Below, one piece after another: positions 9,892-21,200 of a DNA stretch of 64,000 nt. The notes below the pieces were generated by a model. It saw only the letters and a list, made by a program, of their open reading frames with translations, was not told the origin of the DNA and did not search any database. A program made the position numbers and the translations under genes. Where the stretch lies: the NCBI GenBank assembly GCA_008690995.1, contig VRMN01000005.1:496001-560000 (forward strand), given 5' to 3'. Position 1 is the first letter of the stretch, and each line of letters opens with the position of its first letter. The DNA comes from Porphyridium purpureum. Lineage: Eukaryota > Rhodophyta > Bangiophyceae > Porphyridiales > Porphyridiaceae.

Positions 9892-11589
9892 ATGGTGCCG
9901 GCGTGGGTTTGCGGGGTTCCTGTGTGGAATTGTGCGAAGCGAGCACTATCGCAGTGTGTCGCTGGCTCGCGCCGGAGAAGATGGAGCCGCCGGCAAAGGC
10001 GGATATCGCCGCTCGCGCCGTGTGTTCGTTGCGCCCACACTGAAAGCATGTCGGACAGTCATCGTCGCACGCTCCCAGAGCAGGATACCATTTTCGCGTT
10101 ATCTTCTGGTGCCTCGCAAAAAGCAGGCGTGGCCGTCATCCGAATCTCGGGCCCACACGCTGATGTAGTGCTGCGCCATCTGCTGAGTGCGCAAGATGTG
10201 TCCGATCCTGATCCTGAGCTGGCACTTCCGAAGGCCAGAATGGCGTCGTTGAGAAAACTGTTTGGGGGCATTTCGAGTACAAGCGTCGACGCAGGCGCTG
10301 CCTTGGTCGGTAACATGAAGGAAATTCTCGACCAGGCGCTCGTGCTACGCTTTCCAGGGCCTCGGAGCTTTACGGGCGAGGATGTGGTCGAATTGCACGT
10401 GCATGGCGGTCTCGCTGTTGTGAGCGCGGTAACGAACGAGCTGATGCGATTAAGAATGCATCCACTGGCAATTCCGCTGCGGCCAGCTGAGAAGGGTGAG
10501 TTCACTCGGCGGGCGTTTGAGAATGACCGCATGGATTTGACCGAGGTCGAAGGGCTGGCAGACTTGATTTCGGCAGAGACTACAGAGCAACGTCGGCTGG
10601 CATTGCGGCAAATGGGCGGGAATTTGCGTGTTCTGTACGATAGTTGGCGCGCACAGATCATCAAATGCATGGCGAATGTGGAGGCCGTGATCGACTTTGG
10701 CGACGACGTGGACGATGATGCGCTGGACGCCATGGCGCCGCTGCTTCGAGACCTCGAGGCTGAGCTCAGCGCGCATGTGCAAGACAATCGCCGCGGCGAG
10801 ATCGTTCGCTCTGGAGTCCGCGTTGCGATTGTGGGTGCACCGAACGCCGGGAAATCGAGCCTGCTAAACGCGCTGGCCAAGCGACCTGCGGCGATCGTAT
10901 CCTCGGTCGCTGGTACCACCAGAGATGTGATTGAAGTGCACTTGGACGTGGCTGGCGTGGCAGTGATTCTGAGCGACACGGCAGGGATTCGCGAGGAGAC
11001 CGAAGACGCTATTGAACAGATTGGGATTGAGCGCGCGAAGCAGGCTCTCGCAGACGCGGATCTTGTTCTGCATGTAGTGGATGTGCGGCAAACAGACGGG
11101 GCATCGATGCGGGCGTTTTCCGACACGCAAAGCGACTCGGTTGGCGTGGTAACTGTTTTCAACAAGACCGATCTGAGCTCGGAAGAGGAGCGGCAGGTCG
11201 CTGCAGCGACGATGCAACAGCTGGGGCGCGCCAAGGGTTCAGAGCTTTGGATCTCATGCACGACTGGCGCTGGGATGGACGCGTTCCAGAGCGCGTTTGA
11301 AACGCGTGTCCGTGAGCTTCTCTGGAACAACAGCAGCGGCACGGGCCACGAGTGCGATGCGAGTCCCACAGCGGTCATCACTCGCGCGCGCCACCGCGTG
11401 CACGTGGAGAACGCGATTCATTCACTGCGCACGTTCATTCATGAATTTCTGGAGCAGAACAACCTGCCTCTGGACATTGCGACAGAGGAGCTGCGCCATG
11501 CCGCGTCCGAACTTGGCCAAATCACCGGCACGATCCATACCGAAGACGTGCTGGACATTGTGTTCCAAGACTTCTGCATTGGCAAATAA
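9892..11589 (+). CDS. mnmE: tRNA modification GTPase MnmE, organellar
   Basis: With MnmG, this enzyme installs the carboxymethylaminomethyl (or taurinomethyl) group at U34 of certain tRNAs. The N-terminal tetrahydrofolate-binding domain starts near DTIFALSSG and contains RISGP and GEDVVELHVHGG. The G domain carries G1 GAPNAGKS at 315-322, DTAGIRE and NKTD at 424-427. The protein ends in FCIGK, the universal C-terminus with its essential Cys at 562. The first ~55 residues are Arg-rich and lack acidic residues until SMSDSH, so they are a mitochondrial or plastid presequence. 565 residues. Confidence 0.95.
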   Translation: MVPAWVCGVPVWNCAKRALSQCVAGSRRRRWSRRQRRISPLAPCVRCAHTESMSDSHRRTLPEQDTIFALSSGASQKAGVAVIRISGPHADVVLRHLLSAQDVSDPDPELALPKARMASLRKLFGGISSTSVDAGAALVGNMKEILDQALVLRFPGPRSFTGEDVVELHVHGGLAVVSAVTNELMRLRMHPLAIPLRPAEKGEFTRRAFENDRMDLTEVEGLADLISAETTEQRRLALRQMGGNLRVLYDSWRAQIIKCMANVEAVIDFGDDVDDDALDAMAPLLRDLEAELSAHVQDNRRGEIVRSGVRVAIVGAPNAGKSSLLNALAKRPAAIVSSVAGTTRDVIEVHLDVAGVAVILSDTAGIREETEDAIEQIGIERAKQALADADLVLHVVDVRQTDGASMRAFSDTQSDSVGVVTVFNKTDLSSEEERQVAAATMQQLGRAKGSELWISCTTGAGMDAFQSAFETRVRELLWNNSSGTGHECDASPTAVITRARHRVHVENAIHSLRTFIHEFLEQNNLPLDIATEELRHAASELGQITGTIHTEDVLDIVFQDFCIGK

Positions 11590-12217
11590 TGACATCGCAG
11601 CACACACACGCACAGCTGCTCGTACTCCTACCCCTCCTCCTCCTAATGCTGCTCCTAAATGTACTGCTGCTGCCCTCAAACCTCCCGTGTCAAACCGACT
11701 CCGATCGGGTTCTTGTCTTTTCCCCAATTCATCACATGCACATCGTCGCTTGGACCGTTTGAACATCTTCCGTACTTTTCAGAAGCTTTTCGACCTGAAA
11801 TCCCGGGTTGTACCCATGTGGCGTTATTTCCGTAGTCACTTATGGTGGGTGGGTGTACAGTGAGTGTACATGAATCAATGCTTCGATGGTGTACAGTGTT
11901 AAGTACACTGATTTTCTCCAAGAAAGTGGGGAGGGTACAGTGGATCGCATCGGCCGTCATAAGAAAAGGGGGGGAGGAACCCCGGGACGGAAGGTTGAGG
12001 GGGAGGAAGGGGAGAGAAGTGCGAGAGCGGACAGAGGGAGAGAAACGCAGACGGAGAAGGGGAAGGAGGAGACAGCGGGGAAAGGTGGGGCAGGGCTGCG
12101 TTGGACGAAGAAGGTCCGCGGGAGGGCGATGTTGAGTGTCATGTGCTGAAGTGCTCGGTAGAAGGGGAGGTCGCTTCTGTGGGTTCTCTCCGTTCGTTCT
12201 CGGAGGAGCGATCGAGA
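11590..12217 (+). promoter_or_regulatory. intergenic region with three GTACAG elements upstream of TAF4
   Basis: GTGTACAGTGAGTGTACA lies at 11853-11870, GTGTACAGTGTTAAGTACACTG at 11889-11910 and GGTACAGTGG at 11934-11943. These are 275-365 bp before the TAF4 ATG and are followed by a strongly purine-rich (G/A) stretch from about 11960 to 12120, probably the 5' leader. No gene is seen. The middle element is a 20/22 match to the one at 26749-26770. Confidence 0.5.
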
Positions 12218-12369
12218 ATGTCAACTAACAACAGTCAGGGCAATGGTACGAATCGGCAGGCGACGACTAATCGGATTGATGCGCACCGCGATGAGCTGAA
12301 AGGCTTGCTGACGCCGACCGCTAGTGGGGGGTCAGGCAGCTCCCCGCCTTCTCAGCTGGCGCAGCGCTC

Positions 12370-12401
<32 letters not shown>

Positions 12402-15226
12402 CGCGCGCGCGGGTTGCGCCAACGCCGTCTCCACCACATGTCACGTCGGCGTACCCGCCCGAGGTGATCGCACAGATGCGCGCGCGACAGCAGGCAGCGG
12501 GAGTTTCAGGGGTAGCGGGTACGCGGCCCAGTCCACAAAATCCCCAGCAGAACCACGCGGCCGCCGTTGCCGCGGCGGCCACGCGCGCCAGCGCCGTTCA
12601 GGCCATTCCGAAAGCCAAGCAGAACCGTGACGAACTTGCTGCGCTGCTCGAGTCACCGCCAGCATCGTACGTGCGAGCGCCTTCCCGGCCAGCAGTTCCC
12701 CCGCAGAGAAGCGGCGCTCACCAGCCGACGTCGGGCCCCGCGCAGTTTCCCGGCGGAGCTCGCACTGCGCCGCAGGTCCAGTCGCAGCCCGTTCGGACTT
12801 CGGATAGCAATGTCGATGAACTGAAGGCATTGCTCGGCCCATCGGTTCCGTCAGCGGGTGCCGCTCTTCCGGCGTTGCCGGTGCAGCCGCAACGGCAGGT
12901 GGCACCACAGCAAGCTCAGCAGCATAGGATGAATGTGCCCGCGCAGGTTTCAATCAACGCACGCCCTCCAGGCGCGTCTGGCGTGGCTCCAGGCGCGGCT
13001 GCAAGGCCCAATGTTGTCAGTACCGCCAATATCGAGCAGATGCACGTCACCATGTTTTGCAAGTTTGCGACGTACATTATGAAGCGTGACCTGCGCTCGC
13101 GCGACCCCACAGAGGCCGCACAGCTGGAGGCTGAGTTTATGACCGAGCTGAAACGTTGGTACAAAGAATGGAGTGAGCAAAGACTCACGCAGAAGCAGTT
13201 ATTTGAGAAAATCTTCCAGCTCGTGCGCGTTATTCAACCGGATCACCACCCGCAGTCATTTCAAGAAACATTTAGGAATTGGTACCGCGAAGTGCGGCGC
13301 CGAAATCAAGCTGCCGCAAGCACCCTTCCAGGCAGCTCCGGCGTTCAGCCGGGTCCGGCTCATCCACCGTCTGGAGCACCCGTGGGTGCTTCGCGGCCCG
13401 CAGACCCTTCTGTAGGCCCCCCTTTGTCAAATCCTCATCAGAAGCGTGCTATACAGCCACAAAGATACGCTCCAGAGGGCGGTGTGCGACCGAGCTCTGT
13501 TCCTGTGCGGCCAGGAACACAAGTCCAACAAGCTGCTGTCACGCAGGGTGGATTCGGTTCACCGCCGCAGATGCGTACGCAAGGTGCGCAAGATGGCGCA
13601 GATGACGAGCCGCTGACGCGAAAGAAAGTCCAGGCGAATGTTAATGGTGACACCATGTTGAACAACACCAATGCTGCGAAAGCGAGCACAGGCAAAAAGA
13701 CAGTAGTAGTGAAGAAAGCATCCAAGTCGGGGGCAGGGAAAACTATCACACCTAAGAAGGAGCCCGACGCGGTGGGGGCCGTGAAAGGAGAACCCACTGA
13801 AGCCGATCAAGGAACAGCTGTGGGCGGAAAGCGGCCAGGTTGTAGCGCGGAAGCACAGCAGCAGCAGCCGGCACCAAAGCGCGGCAAATCTGGTGGCATT
13901 GTTACGAAAAAAGGCGGCGGTAAACCTCAAAGTGCGCCGAGTGGCGCTTTCGGTGCTGCAAAATCATCGGCTGAAGACGACGGGGATGACATTCATGCTG
14001 GCTCTGCAGCGGAAAAAAACGCGATCAGCCCAGGACTGGCGGGAGAACCGGATGGGAGCATGCCCGGTCAGCCGCATTTGCCTTCTGGGACTTCAGGAAT
14101 GGTCAAATTGCACAGCACAGGAGCGTCCGCGGCCCCCGTTGCACAGAAAAAGGCAGAGCGCAAAGCTCGGACGGAGGATGAGGAGCTAGACGTGATGTAT
14201 GCGGCTGGGATTGACGTAGAGAATGAAGATGAAGATGTGTTTGTGGACGAGGATGAGCACACGCAAGGTGAGCTTGAACCGGAAGACGTTGGCAAACTTG
14301 TAAATTCGGGTTCGGTCGAGAAGATCATGGAGCGTGTCGTGCGGCGCACGCGTGGTGTGCGTCAAGTCCGGCGCGAGTGCGTGGAGATCCTAAGCTTGGC
14401 AGTACGTGAGCGTCTGCAGAGTTTGCTGGAGCGCCTAAATCAGATTTCAAACGCGCGACAGGAGGTTTCGCGCAAGCTCTGGGGGGCAAAGGCCACGACC
14501 TATGCGGTCAAGGATGTGCGTGGTGAGCTCGACAAGCTTCGGAAGGAGGAAGTGCGGCAGCTCGATGTGTTAATGGAAGGTCGTAAGCGGCGGCAGCAGG
14601 AGTTGGAGGCAGCTGAGAATGGCGGCGTCATACCGGAAGATCGAACACCGCGTCCGGACGATAATGCAAAGCGCGCCGAGAACAAGGCAGTTATCGAGAA
14701 GAAACGCCAAGATGAGAGCCTAAAGCAAACAAATGCGACATTGACCAACATTCTTGGTGGGTTAAAGAAGAGACGCAAGTCTGCACCGTCAGCGGGGGCG
14801 CCGCCTAGTCTTGCCGCGGGCGGCTCATCTTCATTGGGCGCCGGCAGCGTTGCTCCTGCTGCTGGCTCTGTTGGTGGGGATGGAAATGACGGCAAACCAC
14901 CACGCTTGTTTTCGGACGCAGGCTCTACGGGGGCAATGAGCGACGACTCGGCAACGGCGTCTGTGCACAACAAGATCACAGATGGGGAAGCGAGCGTGGG
15001 CTCTCGGGATGCAGCGCAACCTCCACTACTGCCAGTCCGTGCGACAGTGCCGGCCGGCTTGGGTGGTCCGTTGCCATTGCGCCAGACGCAGCCTCAGCTT
15101 CAGATGCAGCGCGACCCGATCTCGATACGCGACTGCATCTTTCTCATGGAGCGTGACCGTCACATGAACAAGTCGGCGCGCTTGATGCTAATGATGTGCA
15201 AGCTGGGACGCAGCCCAGCGCCCTAA
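12218..15226 (+). CDS. TAF4: TFIID subunit TAF4
   Basis: TAF4 is a histone-fold scaffold of TFIID that pairs with TAF12. The C-terminal TAF4 domain runs from about residue 650 (DVMYAAGIDVENED) through LERLNQISNARQEVSRKLWG, with a conserved extreme C-terminal helix ISIRDCIFLMERDRHMNKSARLML. A second folded region at about 277-370 (MFCKFATYIMKRDL...LFEKIFQLVRVIQPD...FRNWYREVRRR) resembles a TAFH/RST-type helical module. The remainder is Gln-, Pro- and Ala-rich, including ten consecutive CAG codons. Three DEL-x-x-LL motifs occur in the N-terminal 210 residues. Start is the ATG at 12218; a TTG start at 12101 was rejected. 1,002 residues, no intron. Confidence 0.85.
12371..12400 (+). repeat. (CAG)10 coding for polyglutamine in TAF4
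   Basis: Ten perfect CAG codons in frame, in an unstructured Gln/Ala-rich segment. Likely length-polymorphic. Confidence 0.9.
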
Positions 15227-15399
15227 TGTTTTCGTTCAGATTCTGATTTCCCACGGCCGTTGCTGGCTTCAGCAAAAGAATCGAAGAGAAGCTATGTTCT
15301 GTCGTCGATTCGATGCGGAATGAAGACAAAGAAAAGTAAACTTGTTGTGGTGGCAGAGAAAGACGGTTGTAGGCTACTCCCCCGCGCCCACGCGCAAAT
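15227..15399. other. 3' regions between convergent TAF4 and pantothenate kinase
   Basis: Only 173 bp separate the two stop codons. The AT content is modestly higher than in the genes (for example aaagaaaagtaaacttg near 15330). No gene or terminator motif can be named. Confidence 0.4.
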
Positions 15400-17295
15400 C
15401 TATTCCGATGTGGCCTGTGAAGGTGAGCTATCACCGCTTCTGGAGACTAGCGAGGGATTCGTTGCTGTCAACGTGGGGTTTGCGACGTCATCCCGGAGCA
15501 GCTCCTTGCCGCCCAAGTAGGCACCAACGGCCCCCAGATAACCATCATGCACAAGAAAACGAGCTTCCATTTGGCCTTGTGACCAAAACTTGACTGCATA
15601 ACTCAGTGTTGACACAGTGAACGGGTGGTCACGGATGAAATTACCGCCAAAGTAGATTTGCTGAAGGTCATAGCGTTTGGCATTCAAGAATGCGATCTGA
15701 CCAATGTTGTAAGAAAGCATGCGCAGCAGACTCAGCGATACGTCTGCAGCGTGAAATTGGGTACTGAGGTGGTCATTCGCGAGCGTCTCGTGTACGTATC
15801 GTTCCACATCTAGCCTACGCAACAAGTGCCCAATCCCAGGGGTTGCCAGAAGAACCTTGAACCAGAGCATAAGGGAGCCCTTGACCGCTCGCCGCAGCTC
15901 TTTGAACATGCTCTGAAAAGATACCGGTGGGCTGTGCCGGCTCATTGTGACTTTGCCGAACGAAGCCGCAATAATGTTCGCAGGCAGCCCGAGCTTCTCG
16001 TAGTGACTGCCGTATATATCACCGACAAGCATGTCCACTTTCCCGTTGTCTCCCTCGTACGTCAAGTCAATCACCTCATCAAATGTGCGACAATTCGTGA
16101 GAAGCCGACTTAGTCCCCAGAATGTGCCTCCGCCCAGCGCTGACCCGCTGACTCGCTCAAATGTGCCTGGTCCGGTCACACGAATAATGCTCACGCCGCT
16201 GCCAATGTTGACCAGCAGGTAAGGGAACGGCGTTTTCATTTGACTCTGCGAGATAAAGTCGCGGCAGTCTTCCAAGGGCGGCAATGGGTCTTCCGCGCGC
16301 AGTTCTTGCGGGGGCCGAAAGTAATAGACCTCTCTATCCACATGCGTCAGCAAGAAGTTAAGCCCGGCTACGACTGACGCCATCTCGTCGACGGACGCCA
16401 ACTCGACCCCAATTTCGCGCGAAAAGAGTTCGCGATACTTGAAAGCACCTCCCCCCGTGGTGCGCACAATGCGTTTCGATGACCCCTTTGCGGGCGCGTC
16501 GCTGTCCAGCGCTTCACCTGTCCTTGGCTGCGCCTTGGTCTGGCCAGGCACGTGGTCGTTTCCCCCCGTGCTTTTCAAGTGTCGACCGGCTGGGTGGAAT
16601 GTATGCCAGTTTTTGGCGAGAAAGTGCACACATTCCTCTATATCACGAGTCTCGAACGTGAAAAAATGCACGACGCCCTTTAGAATCGGCACGTCTACCT
16701 GTAGATGGTGCGGACGGTTTGAATCGAGCTCGTCAATGACAAGCCGTTTGTGCGCGCGCGAGGTTCGGCTGGTGCTCGAATCCGTGTGATGCGTCGTGGA
16801 ATAGTGCTGGATGTACATGAGCTTTGTCAACGAGCCTCCGATATCCAGCGCGAGCGCATCGGACTCCTTCAAAAGATCGACGCGGTCCAGCACCTTGAGA
16901 GCGACTTCCTTTTCCACCAAGCCGGACTGCCTTAGCGCCCGTCTCTCATAGCCCTCATGCTTCTGCCCGCCAAAGGATGAACGTCCGCCTTGCGCACGAG
17001 ATCCGCCATCCAAAGAGCTTCCGCTCGCAACCAAGGAGTGCGACTTGTGCATTGCAGGGGCCACGCCCTCTGTCGAGGCCGACCGGCGCGAAACGCGCGG
17101 GAGCGACGCGTTCCGTTCCGAGTCAGCCTGGCGCGACGAACGAGCCGCCGGCAGCGCCGCCATCGTATGCGCCTCTACCGGCTCATTCCGCAGCGTCGCG
17201 TCCCCCTCCGTCACTGCCTCAGTACTCTCCATGGTCATCCTCTCGTCATGACCACCACGTGGAACCCACGCCAGCACCGCTGGGCGCGGCCACAT
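15400..17295 (-). CDS. pantothenate kinase, eukaryotic type (PanK/Fumble family)
   Basis: Phosphorylates pantothenate, the first step of coenzyme A synthesis. The acetate/hexokinase-fold core starts with ALDIGGSLTKLMYI (Asp151-Gly154 phosphate loop). Further landmarks are TGGGAFKY, the catalytic-acid region after it, LVNIGSGVSI, RVSGSALGGGTFWGLSRLL, ASFGK and FGGNFIRDHP. The N-terminal ~145 residues are low-complexity and Arg/Ser-rich, which could be regulatory or partly a targeting sequence. The first ATG (17295) is used; ATGs at 17238 and 17232 would remove 19 or 21 residues without touching the core. AACGG-type elements lie 40-70 bp upstream. Confidence 0.92.
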   Translation of the reverse strand: MWPRPAVLAWVPRGGHDERMTMESTEAVTEGDATLRNEPVEAHTMAALPAARSSRQADSERNASLPRVSRRSASTEGVAPAMHKSHSLVASGSSLDGGSRAQGGRSSFGGQKHEGYERRALRQSGLVEKEVALKVLDRVDLLKESDALALDIGGSLTKLMYIQHYSTTHHTDSSTSRTSRAHKRLVIDELDSNRPHHLQVDVPILKGVVHFFTFETRDIEECVHFLAKNWHTFHPAGRHLKSTGGNDHVPGQTKAQPRTGEALDSDAPAKGSSKRIVRTTGGGAFKYRELFSREIGVELASVDEMASVVAGLNFLLTHVDREVYYFRPPQELRAEDPLPPLEDCRDFISQSQMKTPFPYLLVNIGSGVSIIRVTGPGTFERVSGSALGGGTFWGLSRLLTNCRTFDEVIDLTYEGDNGKVDMLVGDIYGSHYEKLGLPANIIAASFGKVTMSRHSPPVSFQSMFKELRRAVKGSLMLWFKVLLATPGIGHLLRRLDVERYVHETLANDHLSTQFHAADVSLSLLRMLSYNIGQIAFLNAKRYDLQQIYFGGNFIRDHPFTVSTLSYAVKFWSQGQMEARFLVHDGYLGAVGAYLGGKELLRDDVANPTLTATNPSLVSRSGDSSPSQATSE

Positions 17296-18274
17296 TCAAA
17301 ATATGAAATCTCGCGCTTCGCGGTTTCTCTCGACGCTTAACGGTTCATTCCCACATAAACCGTTATGGTCAGGCGTGCGCGTGTGTGGTGGCGCTTGGCA
17401 CCGACTCGGCCTGCGGTTGGCTGATGCGTGACGCTCGCGGTGAAGCCAGGCTGCCGCAGAGCAAGGACCTGTGCTGAATGGCCGATTCCACCTTTATTTT
17501 TGGACGCAAGTAAGACAGGGCCGGACTCGTTGCCTTGGCTCGGTTGCTGAACGTTCGACCCCCACCCCCACCACCACCTTCCGCGGCGTCTCCACGACTG
17601 GTGCAGGCGCGTATTCAACACATGATGGCCTGTGTCGCGCTCTTCTGTCATAGCAAGGCGACCATACAGCGCAATACACGATTCCAGACTCGCATGGCCG
17701 GCTGCGCGTGACCAACCCAAACGGCGTCGCATCATCATCACACACCGCCAGACATACAGCGTCTGACCCATGCATCCATCCATCCATCCAACCCCTCCGT
17801 CCTCCCGCCATCTTGCATCGGATGCGAGCTTGTTTGTGTTCAACTGTACCCACAACGATCTGGATAGTGTACCGCCATCACGTACAGTGTTGCTCTAGTG
17901 AAACGTGTGTGTTTTGTGGGTGTACAGTTTGTTGTCAGGCGGTTGTTTACAGAACGCGACGCGATTTTGTGATGGCGGCGCGAGCGGTCGTTGGTGGAAA
18001 AAAAAAAGGGGGAGAGAAAAGGAGAGCGAGAAGAAGAAGACGAAGAGAGCGATGGATGGGAGCGTTTGATTGTGGTGGTGGGGTGGGGAGGAGAAATGGT
18101 TGGGTGTGGAGGCGGACGGTGTTTGGAATGCACCTGTGACATACAGGACATACGCACGGATGTCAAGCTCAGACGCGGCTGCAGTGGAAACCGGAACAAG
18201 CGCTCGGCTACGCGTGACGTCGCCATCGACACAAGAAGAGCATCGCAAAAGTCCGCGGAGGCCGCTGCGCTAAC
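17296..18274. promoter_or_regulatory. 979-bp divergent intergenic region between PanK and tuberin
   Basis: Near PanK there is TTAACGGTT (17337-17345) and AAACCGTTAT (17357-17366). Near tuberin there are GTACAG-type sites at 17843-17850, 17876-17890 and 17929-17938, 340-430 bp before its ATG. A short CATC repeat lies at 17773-17790 and a homopurine run at 17994-18060. No coding region is convincing here; frames seen in the region have no recognisable product. Confidence 0.5.
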
Positions 18275-21200
18275 ATGCCGGTGCGGCAAGGACTGAGAGC
18301 GTTTCTGGAGGCGTATCACCGCCGCGCGGCACGATCTCACGCCAGTCCGAATGCGCCGCCGCAGCGGCACGCTTCGCCACTCTCGTTTGCCGATCTCGAG
18401 TGTGAGTGCTGCGCGGCGCGTGCGCGCAGCCATGCGCAAGACGGACGGGTGGAACTCAGCACGCGGCTGGCTCCAGATGGCGAGTGCTGCTCACGCGTTT
18501 TGCTGCATGTTGCGGCATGCTCACTGCTTGAACCCAAAGGCGCCACGTCACGGGCACTGCACGAGCTGCTCGGCGCACCGCCGGCGCCCGCGACAGACGA
18601 GATTCGAAGTTCAAGCGATCTCGGTCGAAACCAGAGTGGGGATGCAAGCACGCACGAATCACACGCCACGCAAGGCATGCAGGTGCGCGCGGTTGGCTGG
18701 GAACTGGACTTTGTCTTGCGCTCTGCTTCCAAGTGTTCGCAAAAGTTGCAAATGGTTAAGCAGATGCTCCACTTTGAAGCGGCACGCCAACGCGGATGCC
18801 ATCATGACCAGAACGATGAGGAGCAAATAACACAAGACCAACTGAACAATGCAGAAGATCTGTGCCAGGTCGATGCATGCTCGCATTGCGCGACTTTGAG
18901 TGCACAGGAGCAGACGGTGTGCCGTGCAGTGGTCGTGACGTTTGCAGAGGCCGTTGCATCATTTGCTGTGCTCCACGATCGCGCGCGGTTGTGGAGCGCG
19001 TGTGCAGATGAACATCAGTATCGCTCGGTGATCCGCGAAGCGCTTGACCACGTGACCAAAGCGGTTTATTCGATCAGCGTCGAGTGCGAATGTGACTTTG
19101 AATGTTTCAGCATGCGCTTGCTTGCGACAGTCACACTCATGCTTCTCGGTGCCCTCGTTGAAAGTGTCAAATCATTTCACTTGCTGCGCAAGACAAAATT
19201 GTTCGAAAGATACTCAATAAGTACGGGCGATTTTGATGCCATGCAGCTTGCCCGCTGCCTGTGTGCTGCCAAGGACAAGTGGTCTTCCTTGCTGCTTGTT
19301 TCCTCTCGTGGTACAACGACAGGCACCACAGTGGCTGGTGCCAGTGCTGATGCTGCAGCCTCTGCTGGTGCTGGTGCTGGTGCTGGTGCTGGTATGAGCT
19401 CCAGGACGAGAAGCAGCAGCGACACGAGCGGCAAGCATGACAGCATTTCTTTACCAAGAGAATTGGAGCAGCCAGAGATCGAAGCGGTGGAAGCAGTGGT
19501 GTCAGCCATCACAGACATGCGTTCCGCACCAAACGCAGGGGAAGCCAGCGTTACGCCTATGGTCGCCACCGTCACCATCACAAACCACGAGGTGAGTGTG
19601 ACTGTGGAACATGTAGTCCGCGAATCGTTTCACAGCCCGCTGCGTATTCCTCTTTTCTCAAGCTTTGTGGCAATCGTCGGCCAATTTCGCGCTATCCCTC
19701 TTGAAAGCACCAGCGGTAATGTGGACCATAATGCGGCGACACGCGCCGCGGACGAAGCAAAGGCCGTTGCCTTTGAAAACGAGCTCTCTTGGGCCGCCTT
19801 GCGATTTATCGGCGTGGCGCTGTTTGGGCGGGTGGGACAGCGCATTCACGCCGAGTATGATATTGACATTAATGCGGATGTCGGTGCTGGGCTTCTGAAG
19901 ATTTTGAATGAGACGAACAAGATGGCAGCGTCCGCACGAGCCGCTTATGGACGGCTGGTGCACGAAGTGAGTGCGCTCACCGCGAGACTCATGAATCGTA
20001 CGCGCACGCATCTGATACTTTCTCACTCGCCTTGGTCCCCGCTCATCGAGCTCGTCGCCGTGCTGGGGAAAATGCAAGATATTGATCGCCGAGCCATCAT
20101 GCCTGCGATACTGGAACTTGCATCCGTATACCTCGGCGAGCCATTGTCCAAAATGCAAGACCCAGCGTTCCGAATCGTATCTGTGGATGGCTATAATGCG
20201 AGTCATAGTGCCAGCAGTGGTGGTGGTGGTGGTGGTGCCTCCGCTGTACCTGACAGCTTTTTCCTCATCCCACGTGAAAGAGTCAGCACGGTTCTGGGCG
20301 AATTGCACGCCCTCTTTCCGCCCCAAATTGTGATTGCGCTGGCTGACCTTAAGTTTCGAGACGTGGAGCCATGGCGAGGTGTGCGCTCCTACTGCGACGT
20401 ACTACGCACAATTGTAATCCGGCTCTTTATTGGTGATTCGCGTGTTCAGGTGCGTCGCCATGCGCTTCAGATGCTTCGCGACGCCATGTGGACGTACTAC
20501 GGCATTTATGACGACTTGCTCGTGAGTGACGTTTTTATGCCCCTACTCGAGCAGCTTCAATCTCAGCTGGAAATCAAGCCCCGTGCCCACCGACGTTCTG
20601 TGCCACAGGTAGACGCACGTAGAAAGGATATTCTTGCTTTACTGCGCGACGTGTGCAGCAACTTGACCATATCCGAATCGCATCTCAAGACCTTGCTCTC
20701 GTACCTAGACGCTGTCAATACCAACGCGGACAGCGCGTCTGATTCGCCATTGCCTAATGAAGTCGATGTTGAGACCGAGGATCCAAGTGATAGCGAAGTA
20801 AGTGACCGCGGAACGGTCAGCGCAGAAATCACGATCGATGCATCTTTGTCTTCTATCAATAGCAAGAAAGTTGTGCGCCTCGCGCGGAATGTGAGCTCTC
20901 ATTCCTCGTCGGCAAACGATAGCAACAGCGCCGGCGAGTCCGTAAGCGATGGTAGTTCATCTCACACCCCAAACAAGCCAACCGTTGAGTCCACAGAGTT
21001 GTCATTGCATGTGTTGGCAGCTCATGCGACTTTATTTATATTCTGCAAGCAGATGATGTCATCGGCGAACAGCAAGGCTCTGCTGGCGTTCCGCAGCGCG
21101 CTGACCACCCATTTGCATTTTATGGGCGACGCGGATGCGCGGGCTCTTGTGCTGAACTGGCTGACGTGGCTTCGTGTTGATCCAGCGACACGGAATATTC

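Noticed and set aside
10059-11381. 440-codon minus-strand open frame across MnmE
   Set aside because: It is the antisense shadow of a fully conserved gene; its product is Ser/Arg/Thr-rich with no family match, as expected from third-position GC bias.
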